Shown here: positions 8,746 through 16,293 of the stretch, in pieces
How the letters are laid out: the number at the start of each line of letters is the position of its first letter
Numbering within the stretch: the stretch's first letter is position 1
DNA from: an uncultured Bdellovibrionales bacterium
GTDB lineage: Bacteria; Bdellovibrionota; Bdellovibrionia; Bdellovibrionales; UBA1609
DNA length: 53,643 nucleotides
Assembly: GCA_938001965.1 (NCBI GenBank)
Contig: CALLBC010000117.1
Coordinates: forward strand, 1-53,643
Direction: 5' to 3'
Notes under the pieces: generated by a model
Database searches by the model: none
Seen by the model: only the letters and a program-made list of their open reading frames with translations
What the model was told of the DNA's origin: nothing
Translations under genes and position numbers: made by a program

Positions 8746-9632
8746 TAAAAATTACCCTCCAACATACTCTGACAATACTTTTCATTTTCAATAGCTTCTT
8801 GATAAATCTTATCATCTTTTCTTTTAATCATGAATGCAACGTTTCTAAATGCAGCTCCACAAGCTTTATACTGCTTTTGGTCCTTATATTTTCTTCCAAG
8901 AGTAACATTGTATTGTATTAACTCCTGAGTCTTTTTTTGAGATAATGTTAAATAGCGAGTACAAAGTTTATGGCTCGGGTCAAAGGCCAAGCATCTTTGG
9001 AAGTGTAGAGCGCCTCTCTCGTATTGCCCTTTTTTAAAGTCTCTAAAGCCCTTAACATATTGTGATTGAGCATTTACATTCACTTTGGGTTTAACTCCAA
9101 GATCTTTTAGAGTGACAGGAGTTGTAGAAATAGCTGTTTTTTGACTAGTGATTTCACGTTGAGCTTTCTCAGATAACCCCTTTTCTTTTGGTTGTAACTT
9201 CATGTACCCCATGCCAATTAAAATTAATACAATGAGTATTGAAACAGGGTTTAATCCACCTTTTTTAGATTTTTTCTTTGATGATGAACTAGCTATGCTG
9301 TAGTCACTACTTTTATCTTTTTTAAGTATCATTCGAAATGCTGATGCACCGATTTGAATCGTGTCTGTAAAATCAACTTTAGACTCTTTAATGCTTTTTT
9401 TATTTTTAAAAACTTTATTATTCTTGCTTAAATTTTTAATATAAAAATTATTATTAGCAAAAACAATTATTGCGTGTTGACGGCTAATTCTATTGTCTTT
9501 TGTGAGCGGAACAGTGCAGCTTGGCTCTCTGCCAATAATGCTTTTATTAGAAAGTGGGTAGACCTCTCCCTTGTGTGGGCCAGCCACAACTTGTAGGTAT
9601 AATAATGAATTTGACTCATTATTCTTGGTCAC
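8745..9632 (-). CDS. FHA-domain membrane protein with TPR-like periplasmic region
   Basis: A smaller relative of the downstream gene. The FHA domain spans roughly residues 10-100 and has SIIGREPSC, SRQHAIIVF and KNLSKNNKVFKNKK. The last part takes the place of the usual S-x-NGT loop, so phosphopeptide selectivity may differ. A poly-basic stretch precedes one transmembrane helix (about 129-145, NPVSILIVLILIGMGYM). The C-terminal 100 residues contain paired helices with FKKGQYERGALHFQRCLA and KDQKQYKACGAAFRNVA, typical of TPR units. The 4-bp overlap with the upstream FHA-PAS gene shows coupling. The likely role is as an assembly or signalling partner of the neighbouring FHA proteins, which is inferred. 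Confidence 0.87.
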   Translation of the reverse strand: MTKNNESNSLLYLQVVAGPHKGEVYPLSNKSIIGREPSCTVPLTKDNRISRQHAIIVFANNNFYIKNLSKNNKVFKNKKSIKESKVDFTDTIQIGASAFRMILKKDKSSDYSIASSSSKKKSKKGGLNPVSILIVLILIGMGYMKLQPKEKGLSEKAQREITSQKTAISTTPVTLKDLGVKPKVNVNAQSQYVKGFRDFKKGQYERGALHFQRCLAFDPSHKLCTRYLTLSQKKTQELIQYNVTLGRKYKDQKQYKACGAAFRNVAFMIKRKDDKIYQEAIENEKYCQSMLEGNF

Positions 9633-11209
9633 TCACTCTCCTCTTGTGGAATAAACGAAACAATAAAATATTCTATATCATTTGTTCCATACACTGATTG
9701 GGCCATTAAATCGTACTGTGCTCCTGCAATCTCAAGTTGATTATTAATTAATCCAGAAGGATTGATTGTGCACTGGTCTATTAAGTCTTTTAAATTAAGG
9801 CGCAATGCTTGATCACCAATTGAGTCAATTTTTTGCCCTAAGCTATCATGGCTAAAGCCTAAGATTTCTCCAGCAACATCATTAAAGGCTGCTACTGAGT
9901 GATTATGATGTAAAATTCCAATGGCAGGGAAGCCAATAATTTGAACTAAATTATTGATCTCTGAACTTCGGTCAAAATTCATGACTTGCTGACTCTCATC
10001 TGCTTGGCTGCGTGTGAGTGCACTGTTTATATTAGAAATTAATTTCTGAACTAAACTAAAGTTAAACTTTAAATTTATATTGCCCATTGGATTTCGTAAC
10101 TCTTTGTCCAGTTGTGAGTTTACTTGCGCAATAGGGTACTCAAAGAGCTTATATAAGAAGTAAAATAAAACTCCACCAACTATAAGCGATATAAAAAATA
10201 TTTGTATATATAGACTTAGTGTTCGACCATCATCAATAGCTATTGATCCCATATCATAGTGAACAAAGGAATATGCTGAAACACTTTGTGAGCCAGTTTC
10301 AGAGTTATATGTGCTTACGGGTACAATAGCGCCTATTTCGTTGCTACTGATTTGTTTTATAGCTGTTTTTCCACCGAGTCTTGCTGAATGAAGAAAAGGT
10401 ATATTGGGGTGTTTTCCTGCTTTAGATGAGGGGGCTATAATGGAGCCATTAGTATCAATAATAAGTGCTTCAATAACACCAGCTTCACTCGTTGCGGAAC
10501 TTAAATTAATTGCGGAGTATATCCCCTGAGATAATGGTGACTTATTCACCAAAGCAATATTTTTAGCAATTGTTAATGCACGCCTTTGGCTTTCTTTTTC
10601 AACACTAGCTTTTAATAAGCTAATAGCAGGAATAGTTGATAGTACTGTAACCATCAATATTAATACTCCAAGGAACATCCCTAAAACCCACTTAAAATCA
10701 AGCCATTCAGTGAGTTTGTACACTCCCGGTAGCATTACTGACTCTAGATAATGATCAATTTTTTCTTGTACTGTTAATTGTTTGCTCGCTTGTGGCTGGC
10801 TATTTTCATTCTGCGTAGAAGGGTTATATAGAGCCTCTTGGTATTGGTTTTGATCAACAGCCAAATTCCCTTGATTTATAAAGGGCATTTGGGTGGTTTT
10901 TCTATTTGTTGAGAGTGTAGAATTATTGTCTTTAATTGTGATTACTATATCATGTAGTGTAATTTTATCTTTTGGTTTTACTTCTTCTTCACGAATTTGT
11001 AAGCCATTAATAAAAGTACCATTTCTGGACTTTAAATCCTTAATAAAAACCCTTGTTCCATGGATTGAGATTTCAGCATGTTGTTTGGAGACTTGAGAAG
11101 AAACTATTCTAATATCTGTTTTTTCAGAGCGGCCAACAATATAGGTGCCTTCTTGTAAAGGAATTTCTTTTCCAGCTTGTGGGCCATTATGAATTTTAAG
11201 AACCAACAT
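9629..11209 (-). CDS. FHA - membrane sensor - PAS-like signalling protein
   Basis: Start chosen at 11209: the ATG there is preceded by AAGGAGA and gives an N-terminus (MLVLKIHNGPQAGKEIPL) that begins directly with the FHA fold. A start at 11266 would add 19 unrelated residues. Order: a complete FHA domain (residues ~1-90; YIVGRSEKTDIRI, SKQHAEI, LKSRNGTFING), a linker, a transmembrane helix (~175-195), an extracytoplasmic region of ~130 residues, a second transmembrane helix (~330-350), then a cytoplasmic PAS-like domain (IGFPAIGILHHNHSVAAFND). There is no kinase, cyclase or chemoreceptor output domain, so it probably passes signals by protein contact. It overlaps the DUF192 gene by 14 bp. 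Confidence 0.85.
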   Translation of the reverse strand: MLVLKIHNGPQAGKEIPLQEGTYIVGRSEKTDIRIVSSQVSKQHAEISIHGTRVFIKDLKSRNGTFINGLQIREEEVKPKDKITLHDIVITIKDNNSTLSTNRKTTQMPFINQGNLAVDQNQYQEALYNPSTQNENSQPQASKQLTVQEKIDHYLESVMLPGVYKLTEWLDFKWVLGMFLGVLILMVTVLSTIPAISLLKASVEKESQRRALTIAKNIALVNKSPLSQGIYSAINLSSATSEAGVIEALIIDTNGSIIAPSSKAGKHPNIPFLHSARLGGKTAIKQISSNEIGAIVPVSTYNSETGSQSVSAYSFVHYDMGSIAIDDGRTLSLYIQIFFISLIVGGVLFYFLYKLFEYPIAQVNSQLDKELRNPMGNINLKFNFSLVQKLISNINSALTRSQADESQQVMNFDRSSEINNLVQIIGFPAIGILHHNHSVAAFNDVAGEILGFSHDSLGQKIDSIGDQALRLNLKDLIDQCTINPSGLINNQLEIAGAQYDLMAQSVYGTNDIEYFIVSFIPQEESE

Positions 11210-11552
11210 AGAGCTTGTCTCCTTTTGAAAGTACAGAAATATTTTTATTGCCGGCAGTGCACTCAATTACTGAAGATGCACCAAAAACAGGAAGTGTTAA
11301 GCGGTATGGTTTAACATCTCTTTTTATAGTTTTAATTTCCATTTTTTTACTCAAATAAATTACATCGATACTAAACTTCATGAAGAATGTATGTATAAAG
11401 TTGCAGCCTGTAATCATTAATGCTTCGTGGTCTTGTAGTTTTTTTCTAAACATTAAGCCGTTATTTCTTTTAATAAAGCTAGTAGGCTTTTCTAATGAGT
11501 TAAAAATAACAGTATCAGTCTTTAAGTTTTTACATAAAAAGGTGTCTGCCAT
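11196..11552 (-). CDS. DUF192 family protein
   Basis: 118 residues matching DUF192: the GLMFRKKLQDHEALMI motif, then FIHTFFMKFSIDVIYLSK, and a C-terminal VIECTAGNKN. The family is a small beta-rich fold of unknown biochemical role, often encoded near secretion or pilus genes. Many members have a signal peptide, but this one has none (MADTFLCKNLKTD), so it should be cytoplasmic. It is sandwiched between tadC (1-bp overlap) and the FHA-PAS gene (14-bp overlap), which makes it part of the same translationally coupled operon. Confidence 0.88.
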   Translation of the reverse strand: MADTFLCKNLKTDTVIFNSLEKPTSFIKRNNGLMFRKKLQDHEALMITGCNFIHTFFMKFSIDVIYLSKKMEIKTIKRDVKPYRLTLPVFGASSVIECTAGNKNISVLSKGDKLYVGS

Positions 11553-12448
11553 TAGCTACCTCCATTAAAGAATTGGATGACTACAGGAGCAAAAACCATT
11601 ATAAAAACAGCAGGTAAAATAAACATCATCATTGGCATTAAGATGGCTTGAGAAGCTCTTGCACCAGCCTTTTCAGCTCTTACAAAGCGCTCCAGTCTCA
11701 TTTGGATAGATTGATCTTTTAAAACTTGAGATATACTTGCACCGGTTTGATCAGCATCAATAATAACTGCACAGAAACTATTAACCTCTGACATATCAAC
11801 TCGTGTTGACATTTTTCTAAGAGCATCTGCTCTTGAGCTACCTAGTTTAATGTCCTTGAGTACAATTGAAAACTCATTAGCTAATGGAGTGTCATTGGCT
11901 TTATCAACGATTCTTTGTATTGCTCCAATAAAATCTAAGCCTGCTTCAGTGGATAAAGCCAAAATATCAATGTAAAATGGAAGCTCAACAATAACTTGCG
12001 AGTTGCGTGATTTCTTTTGGCTGAAGCAATAGAAGTGCGGGAAGAACCAGCCAAGTAAGCCAATGATAGCACAAAAAAGATTGCTGAAGCCAAGTTGTAG
12101 TGCAAAGTTTAAAATAAACATGAGTGCAGGGGCAGCTATTCCCCATAAGATTTGTAAACCTATAAATTCATCAACATTTAGTTCGCTAGTAAGGCCAGCG
12201 GTTAAAATTTTATCTTCAACCTTTTTTCTGTAGCTAATACTTTTGACTTTTTGGGCATAACCAATGGTGAAGTTGTGAACTAAATTTCTTGAGAAGTTAA
12301 CAATTGGTGACTTAGATTTACTTGGCTCATCACCCGAGGCCCATGCTAGTGCGTCTTCATTAGCTGTATTTTTTAAAATTGTAGAAACAAATAGGTAAAC
12401 ACTAAAACCAATTAAGCCTAAAGATGACAATAATAGTATTTGGCTCAT
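11552..12448 (-). CDS. tadC: Tad pilus/secretion inner-membrane protein TadC (T2SSF domain)
   Basis: TadC forms, with TadB, the inner-membrane platform on which the CpaF ATPase acts to assemble Flp pili or drive Tad secretion. 298 residues with an N-terminal membrane helix, a membrane pair near residues 110-150, a GspF-type cytoplasmic domain (ALSTEAGLDFIGAIQRIV, then KMSTRVDMSEVNSFCAVII and QTGASISQVLKDQS) and a C-terminal membrane helix. These are the standard TadC marks. It is the first gene of the operon, with AAAGGAG ten bases before its ATG. No tadB is present; the ATPase and secretin genes are 23 kb away in this window. It is divergent from maf with a 41-bp gap. Confidence 0.9.
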   Translation of the reverse strand: MSQILLLSSLGLIGFSVYLFVSTILKNTANEDALAWASGDEPSKSKSPIVNFSRNLVHNFTIGYAQKVKSISYRKKVEDKILTAGLTSELNVDEFIGLQILWGIAAPALMFILNFALQLGFSNLFCAIIGLLGWFFPHFYCFSQKKSRNSQVIVELPFYIDILALSTEAGLDFIGAIQRIVDKANDTPLANEFSIVLKDIKLGSSRADALRKMSTRVDMSEVNSFCAVIIDADQTGASISQVLKDQSIQMRLERFVRAEKAGARASQAILMPMMMFILPAVFIMVFAPVVIQFFNGGS

Positions 12449-12489
12449 AGTTTACTTGCTCCTTTTTGTTTTATGAGACATAAATAAAT

Positions 12490-13092
12490 ATGCTCAATAT
12501 TATTCTTGCTTCCAAATCACCACGGCGTAGCCAGATCCTTAAAGAATTTGGCTACAAATTTTCAGTAGTTACAGTACAAACATCGGAGATTTTTAATGAA
12601 AACCTGAGTCTTAATGATGCTTTATGTGAGATTTCAAAGACCAAAGTACAGGCCTATTTAGATGTTACAGACAAAAGTACTATTCAGAACTCTTTAATTA
12701 TTGGTTGCGATACAGTTGTCTGTAATAAAGGCCAGGTATTAGGTAAGCCAGCAAATGAGGATGAGGCAAAGCTATTTCTAAAAAAACTCTCTGGTACAGA
12801 CCATGAAGTTAAGACCTCTGTGAGCTTGTATCATTTAAAAAACCAAGAGTGGTTACACTTTGTAAATACGAGCTCTGTAAAAATGAAATCACTGAGCGAA
12901 AAAATAATTTTAGATTATATTGCTACTGGTGAGCCTATGGATAAAGCTGGAGCTTATGCAATACAGGGGCTAGGAGCAGAACTAGTAGATTCTCATAAAG
13001 GATCTTGGCATAATATTGTTGGTTTCCCAATTGAAGAGTTTCAAAAACAAATTGACAAAAAAGGTTGGAGACTTGAACTCACTGAAAAATAA
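12490..13092 (+). CDS. maf: Maf-family nucleoside triphosphate pyrophosphatase
   Basis: Maf proteins hydrolyse non-canonical or excess nucleoside triphosphates to monophosphates in the cytoplasm and are linked to division control. The 200-residue product has the N-terminal signature ASKSPRRSQILKEFGY, then IIGCDTVV with the catalytic aspartate, LGKPANEDEA, and MDKAGAYAIQG near the end. It begins a cluster maf-yggS-proC-divIVA of housekeeping and division genes. No strong ribosome-binding site precedes the ATG. The gap to divergent tadC is only 41 bp, so the two promoters must overlap. Confidence 0.95.
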   Translation: MLNIILASKSPRRSQILKEFGYKFSVVTVQTSEIFNENLSLNDALCEISKTKVQAYLDVTDKSTIQNSLIIGCDTVVCNKGQVLGKPANEDEAKLFLKKLSGTDHEVKTSVSLYHLKNQEWLHFVNTSSVKMKSLSEKIILDYIATGEPMDKAGAYAIQGLGAELVDSHKGSWHNIVGFPIEEFQKQIDKKGWRLELTEK

Positions 13093-13738
13093 TTTAGATT
13101 CAATTAATGAAATCTTAGAAAGGAATAATTCCATTGCGGAAATTATTGCTGTTTGTAAGAAACAGCCTATAGAAAAAGTCCAAGAAGTTGTTAGTTTAGG
13201 TATTAATAATTTAGGAGTTAATTATATTAATGAATTTGAAGACTTTAAAAGCTGTTTAACTTTATCAAGTTTAAAGTGGCATTATATTGGCAGTATACAG
13301 TCTAAAAAGTTAAATAAAATAGTTGGTAATTTTGATATTATACATTCCGTGAGTCAGATGAAAACTGTAAGAAAAATTGATAAAATTGCTGGAGATCTTG
13401 GCATTATTCAAAAAATATTTTTTCAGTTAAATTTATCAAATGAACCTTCAAAAAGTGGTTTTAATTTGGTTGAGTACCAAGAAGCAATTAGTAGTATTAA
13501 TGGCTTAAACAATATATTTTTATGTGGCCTGATGACCATGCCTCCATTAGGGGAAGGTGGTAAGTACTTTAAAGAATTATTAAAAATAAAAAAAGAATTT
13601 AAAGACAGTGGGCAAAGCTCATTGAACTGTGATATAAAGTATTTATCAATGGGAACCTCTGGTGACTTTGAGGATGCTGTTAAGTGTGGTGCCACACATA
13701 TTCGCTTGGGCACAGTGTTGATGGGGCAAAGGATTTAA
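13073..13738 (+). CDS. yggS: YggS/PROSC-family PLP homeostasis protein
   Basis: YggS-type proteins bind pyridoxal phosphate without known catalysis and keep PLP and amino-acid pools balanced. The PLP lysine lies in AVCKKQP near the start, followed by LGVNYINEF (family: GENYVQE), the KWHYIGSIQSKK motif (family: WHFIGxLQxNK), and the C-terminal SMGTSGDFEDAV plus GATHIRLGTVLMG. Start choice: the frame is open from 13016, deep inside maf. TTG at 13073, with AAGG about eight bases upstream, gives a normal N-terminus and a 20-bp overlap with maf. CTG at 13082 is an alternative. It lies 2 bp before proC and is surely co-transcribed with it. Confidence 0.9.
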   Translation: MNSLKNNLDSINEILERNNSIAEIIAVCKKQPIEKVQEVVSLGINNLGVNYINEFEDFKSCLTLSSLKWHYIGSIQSKKLNKIVGNFDIIHSVSQMKTVRKIDKIAGDLGIIQKIFFQLNLSNEPSKSGFNLVEYQEAISSINGLNNIFLCGLMTMPPLGEGGKYFKELLKIKKEFKDSGQSSLNCDIKYLSMGTSGDFEDAVKCGATHIRLGTVLMGQRI

Positions 13739-13740
13739 AT

Positions 13741-14574
13741 ATGGCTGCTTTAAATAAGTATAAAATAGGCTTTATTGGCTTTGGCAATTTGGCTCAGTCT
13801 ATTTTGAAGTCATTACTAAATAGCAATACAGTTACTCCACAGCAGGTCGCATTTACTAATCGTTCTGCAGCTAAATCCAGCAAAATTGTTTCAGATTTTG
13901 GTATTAGTTATTTCTCTGGAAACGATGAATTGATTGATGATGTAGATATTGTAATTATAGCTGTTAAGCCCCAAGATTTTATGGAAGCTGTAGAGCCCTA
14001 TGTTGCAAACTTCAGAGAAGATCAAATTGTAATTAGTTTGGCCGCGGGTGTATCTTTTACTACTTTAAAATCAATAATTACCACTTCTACAAGGCTGGTT
14101 CGAGTAATGACTAATACAGCGGCATCAGTTTCAGCTGGTGCTGTGGGCTTCTATCACCCAAGAGATGATGAGGCTCTAGATGCTACAATAGATTTACTGT
14201 TTAAATCCATTGGTGATGTTTATGCCTTAAAAGATGAGGATGAATTTTCAGCCTTCACTGTTGGGGTGTGTAGCGGAATAGGATTTATATTTGAAATAAT
14301 GACTTATTGGGCTGAGTGGTTAGAGCAATATGGTATTGATAAAGTGACTGCAGAAAAAATGATTATAGATACCTTTAAAGGGGCAGTAAAATTATCTGAA
14401 CAAAGTGGTGAATTATCCTTAACCGATTTACAAAGTAAGGTGGTCTCTAAAAAGGGTGTTACTCAGGCTGGTTTGACTTCAATGAATGAAATGGAGCTAG
14501 ACAGGATTTTCCGTGTAAGCTTTGAAAAAGCTGTGATGAGAGATAAAGAGTTAGAAAAATTTGTTAGCCCGTAG
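13741..14574 (+). CDS. proC: Pyrroline-5-carboxylate reductase
   Basis: ProC reduces pyrroline-5-carboxylate to proline with NAD(P)H. The chosen start, ATG 13741, follows CAAAGGA, and the protein begins with the Rossmann motif IGFIGFGNLAQSIL. Upstream codons to 13684 belong to yggS in another frame. Other signatures are DVDIVIIAVKPQDF, VISLAAGVSF, VRVMTNTAASVSAGA, and the C-terminal substrate domain with SKVVSKKGVTQAGL. Length 277 matches the family. The stop codon falls within the first copy of a 37-bp direct repeat (element B), so the coding region ends inside a hairpin. Confidence 0.95.
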   Translation: MAALNKYKIGFIGFGNLAQSILKSLLNSNTVTPQQVAFTNRSAAKSSKIVSDFGISYFSGNDELIDDVDIVIIAVKPQDFMEAVEPYVANFREDQIVISLAAGVSFTTLKSIITTSTRLVRVMTNTAASVSAGAVGFYHPRDDEALDATIDLLFKSIGDVYALKDEDEFSAFTVGVCSGIGFIFEIMTYWAEWLEQYGIDKVTAEKMIIDTFKGAVKLSEQSGELSLTDLQSKVVSKKGVTQAGLTSMNEMELDRIFRVSFEKAVMRDKELEKFVSP

Positions 14575-14703
14575 TAAGCGAAGCTTACGTTAGGGCGATA
14601 TAAAGAGGCTTTTAACTTCTAGTGCTCCGTCCCTATTGGACGGTGCAATGGAAGTTAAAATAATTTCCCGTAGTAAGCGAAGCTTACGTTAGGGCGATAT
14701 AAA
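14568..14703. repeat. Element B: 37-bp direct repeat flanking a hairpin
   Basis: Two identical 37-bp copies, 14568-14604 and 14667-14703, each fold as CCC/GGG plus GTAAGC-gaa-GCTTAC and each contain GCGAAGC. The first copy carries the proC stop codon (TAG 14572-14574) followed immediately by TAA in frame. Between the copies lies a hairpin with 10-bp perfect arms (TTTTAACTTC / GAAGTTAAAA) and inner stem CCGTCC-ctatt-GGACGG, which resembles the TCGTCC-ctgtt-GGACGA hairpin of element A. It sits between co-directional proC and divIVA. Confidence 0.85.
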
Positions 14704-14834
14704 AAAAGTATTATTATTGAGCTTCTTTTTATATTACATAGCCTAAAGTCCAGGTTTTGGTTAGCAGTGATTTAAATATTTAGTCAGAATATCTGATGAT
14801 GAGTACAATAAATTCCAAGGAAAGGAAGGTAAGA

Positions 14835-15449
14835 ATGAAAATAGCTCCAATAGATATAGCCCACAAAAGTTTTTCAAGAAAAATGATGGGTTTAGACCCT
14901 GAAGAAGTCACTGAATTTTTAAGGTTAGTTTCAGAAGAAATGGAAGCCCTAATCAGTGAACGAAATAGTTTAAGGCAAACCGCCAGAGAAAAAGACTTAG
15001 CTATTATTGAATATAAAGAGCGTGATGAGTTACTTAAAAATACCATTACTACAGCAACTAAAATGTCGGACAAAATTCGTGTGGATTCTGAGCGTGAATC
15101 TAGGCTATTAATTAATGATGCTAATCAAAAGGCAGAAGCAATTGTACGTGATGCTAGAGATTCATTAAAAGTAATTTATCAAGAGATTACAGATCTTAAA
15201 AAAATTAGAATGCAATTTGAAAATAACTTAAAAGCATTAGTTGGTTCTCATATGACTATGATTGAACAAGGGCAAAATGTAATGCCAAGTCCAAAAGTTG
15301 GCCACGAGACTACTAAGAAAGCTGTTAAAACAAAAACCACTGCAAACCCAGCAGCTGTTCTAACGAGCATGAGTGATGAGTCCAAAATTAAATCAAATAT
15401 TTCTCAGGCCATATCTAGAGCCACGCAAGTAAATTTAGATATGAAGTAA
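14835..15449 (+). CDS. divIVA: DivIVA-family cell division/polarity protein
   Basis: DivIVA proteins bind curved membrane at poles or septa as coiled coils. The start is ATG 14835, preceded by AGGAAGG, rather than 14796, because the family domain begins right there: MKIAPIDIAHKSFSRKMMGL, then DPEEVTEFLRLVSEE. A long coiled coil covers residues ~30-145. The tail is basic and disordered (KKAVKTKTTANPAA). In many bacteria divIVA follows yggS and proC-like genes, as here. It is 260 bp from proC because element B intervenes. A good terminator follows. Confidence 0.9.
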   Translation: MKIAPIDIAHKSFSRKMMGLDPEEVTEFLRLVSEEMEALISERNSLRQTAREKDLAIIEYKERDELLKNTITTATKMSDKIRVDSERESRLLINDANQKAEAIVRDARDSLKVIYQEITDLKKIRMQFENNLKALVGSHMTMIEQGQNVMPSPKVGHETTKKAVKTKTTANPAAVLTSMSDESKIKSNISQAISRATQVNLDMK

Positions 15450-15472
15450 ATATTGTTAAATTAAAAAAAGAT

Positions 15473-15505
15473 AAACCCATTCAAGAAATTGAGTGGGTTT
15501 TTTTT
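15473..15505 (+). terminator. Rho-independent terminator after divIVA
   Basis: An 11-bp stem (AAACCCATTCA / TGAGTGGGTTT, one G-T pair) closes a short AGAAAT loop and runs into eight T residues. It lies 23 bp past the divIVA stop codon and would end the maf-yggS-proC-divIVA transcript. Confidence 0.9.
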
Positions 15506-15533
15506 ACTAAAATATTATATTTTAAGTTAAGTA

Positions 15534-15989
15534 TCAGTTTATAAGATCTAAAGTACACTGAGCATGAATGGTTCCACCCCAATGGTCCTCAACCCAAGAC
15601 ATTATGAAAACTCCACCAAACTCAGTCTCTTCACCAGACATTAAACTTTTATGTGGAACTAAAAAATCAACATCACCAAAAAAACCTTTACCAATACTAG
15701 GAAATTTTGCACTGCTTTTATAAACACGAGGTTTATATTTCTGGTAATTATTTACCTTAGTAATTTCAACATCCTGATCGGTCCAAGCCTCTTTAATAAA
15801 AAATGTTAGATTTCCACCTTCGATAACATAGTCATTCTCGGCATTAACTGTGATAGTTGAGTTTAAGTTAATAGTGGCTGCTCCAAGATCTGTATAAATA
15901 TCATTGTTAGAGCACTCAATATTATAAGTAGAGAGCGCGAACACATTAATGGAAATTAGTAAAGAAAGGGCAAAAATAAGTATTTTCAT
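15534..15989 (-). CDS. Small secreted protein of unknown function
   Basis: No family recognised. The start is taken at 15989 because GGAG lies six bases upstream and the N-terminus is then a classic signal peptide (MKILIFALSLLISINVFA, cleavage after VFA). A start at 16025 would place 12 polar residues before it. The mature part of ~133 residues is rich in beta-type and aromatic residues, with two cysteines (IECSNN near the start and HAQCTLD near the end) placed to form one disulphide. The likely location is the periplasm or outside. It is transcribed away from element C and has no operon partner, since the SpmAB gene upstream is 304 bp away. Confidence 0.72.
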   Translation of the reverse strand: MKILIFALSLLISINVFALSTYNIECSNNDIYTDLGAATINLNSTITVNAENDYVIEGGNLTFFIKEAWTDQDVEITKVNNYQKYKPRVYKSSAKFPSIGKGFFGDVDFLVPHKSLMSGEETEFGGVFIMSWVEDHWGGTIHAQCTLDLIN

Positions 15990-16108
15990 AAATAGCTCCA
16001 TTTTGTTACTAGGGAATACTATCACTAAACCTAAAAAAGGAAATAGCTGTAAAATGTTTACTTAACTATGCATATAATGAGTAAGAATCTATTTCATGGT
16101 TATAGTTG

Positions 16109-16290
16109 AAACTTCTGATTAAATCTTTTTAAAATTTTTCTTTAGTCTTTGGCTTGAGTATCGCGTCGCGCTTCGCGTATCCGCGCTGTGTTCGCCTGAA
16201 AGGTGACAAAGTGCGAAGACGCGATGCTGCCGTAAGCGCACTCAAAGCAAAGGCTAAAGCAAAATTTTAAAAAGATTTAATCAGAGGTTT
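16109..16290. repeat. Element C: 51-bp inverted arms around a GC-rich core
   Basis: The arms 16109-16159 and 16240-16290 are complementary at 46 of 51 positions. The core starts and ends with ATCGCGTC (16160-16167) and GACGCGAT (16218-16225), and inside are CGCG-ctt-CGCG, containing GCTTCGC (the complement of GCGAAGC), and CCT-gaa-AGG. The right arm stops 4 bp from the stop codon of the SpmAB gene. It occupies most of the 304-bp gap between two minus-strand genes. The remaining 16000-16108 shows nothing clear. Confidence 0.87.
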
Positions 16291-16293
16291 AAA

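Noticed and set aside
13016-13072. Upstream extension of yggS
   Set aside because: The extra 19 residues lie inside maf in another frame and do not resemble the YggS N-terminus.
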